Origin: an uncultured Clostridium sp.
GTDB taxonomy: Bacteria; Bacillota; Clostridia; TANB77; CAG-508
Direction: 5' to 3'
Assembly (NCBI GenBank): GCA_948467495.1
Contig: CAOKEO010000019.1
Span: forward strand, 1-34,838
DNA length: 34,838 nucleotides
A program made the translations under genes and the position numbers. Positions 32,948-34,838 of the stretch are shown in pieces. The notes beneath the pieces are model-generated. The model made no database searches and had not been told where the DNA came from. It saw only the letters and a list, made by a program, of their open reading frames with translations. The first letter of the stretch is position 1. Each line of letters starts with the position of its first letter.

Positions 32948-33184
32948 TGTCGAATTCTTTTTGACTAGCATTATTTTTGTATGAAATTATGGATACTTGT
33001 TGTAATAATACTGTAAATTAAAAATAAACAGACTGAAATAAAAACCGCAAAATCAATTTCCGTAAGCATGTATAAGCTATGAAGAAATAAGCAAAATAAA
33101 TAGGGATTGAAAAAAAATATATATGTAGTAACATATAAATAGAGATAAATATATTTTTAATATCAAGAAAAAAGAAGGAAGTAA

Positions 33185-34838
33185 ATGATTGTGAAAGTAA
33201 GGAAACTGATATTAATTTTAATCTTTTTATCCCTATTGCTAATCCAAACAACCATGTCGCTACAAGTATTTGCTTCGACTAATAGGGCAAACATAATTAA
33301 TGCACAAACACTATTTGAGAAATCTATCCTGGATGATTTAGAAATGAATATTACATCATTACCGCAAGTTACGGTAAATGGTAATGTACCATATAGAGTA
33401 AGCAATTCTAGTCTTACACCAGGTAATCTTAGAGGGGTAAGAAATACCAATGTAGTATTTGAGTGCGGTTTTAATGAAAAGCTGGATTGTACAGTAACAG
33501 CCTTGTTTAAAAATTGCGGAACGCTTAAGGGAAAATCGATTGATATGAAATTAACATATACTGATTTATTTTCAGCAGAAGAAACAGGTACGACAAGATA
33601 TGATACAAAATGTCTGTACTGGACTGCATATGGAAAATTTGAACAGCAAAATAGTATTAATGAGTGGTTTCAAATAGGATTTTCAAGTTATAATTTGACC
33701 ATAACTTTTTACGAACATAATTCAAATACACCAATACATCTTGATAATGCTTATTTAACGTTGTATTCAGAAGATGGAAGTATAGATCAAAGTGGTAACA
33801 TAGTACATAGTGAAGCGAGCAATAGTTATGGAAATGCATCAAATGTTTATTTATATGAAAACACGAATATAAGATATAGTCCATCATATACAATATCAAA
33901 TACTACCTATCAAGATGTCTATTATGGAACATCATCTGGAAGTTTAGAGGGAAATGCCGTTTGTTATCAATATAAAAACAGAGATAGTATTCGTCTAAAT
34001 ATGATGGTATTAGGAGGTCTATGGAGTTGTGGTTATTATCTTAACTTTGTGCCGTTGACAGCAGCACTTCCAGAAAATCCAGCTAAAACTGTTTCTAAAA
34101 AAGAAGCAACATCTAATACTGATATTGAATATAGGATAGAACAAACTTTACCTAAGGCTCATGATGATAATTTTAAGTTAAAATCATTACAGTTGACTGA
34201 TATATTAGAAGAAGATTTAGAATATGTCTCAGCAAATGTTTTGGATGAAAACGGTACAAATATTACAACTTCTGCGGGAACTCTGAGATACGATAAAAAT
34301 ACCAAAAAGGTAATGTTTAACTTTAGCACAAATTATTTGAACAGCATTCATTATCAAGGACAAACATTATCAATGAAAATTAATGCCAGTACAAAAGGAA
34401 ATACTTCAACCAGAAAAATAACCAATCAATCAATTTCAAATTTTAATGGTACTGAAATATTATACTCTAATACAGTGCAAACAGATATTTATTATCCTGT
34501 AACTGTAAATTATGTAGATGAGCGAGGCAATAAATTAGCTGAAAGTAGCAGCAATCGTTATTTTATTGGTGAAGATTATTCAACCAGTGAAAAGATAATT
34601 AAAAATTATGAATTGATTGCTATTCCTAATAATGCAAGAGGTAAAATTACGAATTCATCTGTTACTGTAAATTACATCTATAGACTAAAAGATACCAGTG
34701 TGGTAGTAAATTACATCGATACAAAGGGCGAGAAACTTGCAGATAGCATTAACATTCAGGGGAAAGTATTTGATCGATACACGACAAATGCAAAATCAAT
34801 TCATGGCTATATTTTGACACAAACACCACAAAATGCAA
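33185..34838 (+). CDS. Large surface adhesin with isopeptide-type and MucBP domains (partial, runs off the right edge)
   Basis: The frame is open from 33185 to the window end (551 codons) without a stop. It begins with a signal peptide (KVRKLILILIFLSLLLIQ, cleavage after VFAS). A beta-rich region containing several Cys follows, then a pilin/adhesin isopeptide-like domain (about 300-430, LTDILEEDLEYVSANV, with candidate Lys in TVSKKEAT). From about 437 come MucBP repeats (VTVNYVDERGNKLAE and VVVNYIDTKGEKLAD). Such proteins bind mucus or host glycans; a sortase motif may lie beyond the window. AAGGAAG lies 3 bp before the ATG but 9 bp before an in-frame GTG at 33191, which may be the true start (MKVRKLIL). 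Confidence 0.9.
   Translation, partial: MIVKVRKLILILIFLSLLLIQTTMSLQVFASTNRANIINAQTLFEKSILDDLEMNITSLPQVTVNGNVPYRVSNSSLTPGNLRGVRNTNVVFECGFNEKLDCTVTALFKNCGTLKGKSIDMKLTYTDLFSAEETGTTRYDTKCLYWTAYGKFEQQNSINEWFQIGFSSYNLTITFYEHNSNTPIHLDNAYLTLYSEDGSIDQSGNIVHSEASNSYGNASNVYLYENTNIRYSPSYTISNTTYQDVYYGTSSGSLEGNAVCYQYKNRDSIRLNMMVLGGLWSCGYYLNFVPLTAALPENPAKTVSKKEATSNTDIEYRIEQTLPKAHDDNFKLKSLQLTDILEEDLEYVSANVLDENGTNITTSAGTLRYDKNTKKVMFNFSTNYLNSIHYQGQTLSMKINASTKGNTSTRKITNQSISNFNGTEILYSNTVQTDIYYPVTVNYVDERGNKLAESSSNRYFIGEDYSTSEKIIKNYELIAIPNNARGKITNSSVTVNYIYRLKDTSVVVNYIDTKGEKLADSINIQGKVFDRYTTNAKSIHGYILTQTPQNA

Noticed and set aside
32948..33184. Riboswitch (c-di-GMP type) upstream of the adhesin
   Set aside because: There are short inverted pieces (AGC ... 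GCT near 33066), but the conserved core sequences of the known classes are missing.
33018..33899. Minus-strand frames opposite the adhesin gene
   Set aside because: They lack ribosome binding sites, overlap a long, well-supported + strand frame and show no recognisable domain.

Overview
The window is AT-rich, with strong AGGAGG-type ribosome binding sites, sigma-A-like promoters (TTGACA-N17-TATAAT), a tRNA gene with an encoded CCA end, and genes typical of low-GC Firmicutes: VanW/YoaR, CapA, CadC/CadA, a YbiT-type ABC-F protein, Tex, and MucBP surface proteins. The best guess is a chromosomal segment of an uncultured, probably gut-associated, member of the Clostridia. No phage, plasmid or CRISPR genes are visible.

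Layout. 1-2.4 kb: two tandem-repeat tracts, then a repeat-rich membrane-anchored protein on the minus strand. 2.4-6 kb: an SDR reductase, a small starch-binding-module protein and a VanW-family envelope protein. 6.1-10.6 kb: tRNA-Lys(CTT), facing a compact minus-strand operon that looks like a peptide-modification (RiPP-like) locus. It comprises a 36-residue candidate precursor, an HPr-kinase-like protein, a PqqD-like protein, an ABC exporter and a PF14907-type nucleotidyltransferase. 10.7-12.4 kb: a Thr/Pro-repeat secreted protein. 12.4-14.7 kb: a CadC-like sensor and a Cd/Zn P-type ATPase behind an operator-rich promoter. 14.9-21.2 kb: CorA, a CapA-like protein, DUF378, an ABC-F protein, dCMP deaminase and an unknown anchored protein. 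21.3-23.5 kb: Tex. 23.5-31.4 kb: a minus-strand group made of a single-module NRPS (C-A-T-reductase), a membrane histidine kinase and a REC-HD-GYP response regulator. 31.8 kb to the end: an HtrA-type protease and the first part of a large MucBP adhesin that runs off the window.

Two kinds of non-coding structure stand out. The first is a family of about 180-bp palindromic elements: four clear copies, one copy without its core and one nested remnant. Three of the copies are flanked by exact 8-bp target duplications. Their inner core occurs in both orientations relative to the outer arms. The second is a single, GC-richer, 230-bp fold-back structure that exactly fills the gap between tex and the response-regulator gene.

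The two loci most likely to make a specialised product are the RiPP-like operon and the NRPS group. The RiPP-like operon has a recognition protein, kinase, nucleotidyltransferase and exporter, but no visible cyclase or leader protease, so it is not a complete lasso cluster. The NRPS should release its product as an aldehyde or alcohol. It lies next to a sensor kinase and a c-di-GMP-phosphodiesterase-type regulator. All functional statements come from reading motifs; no database search was run.
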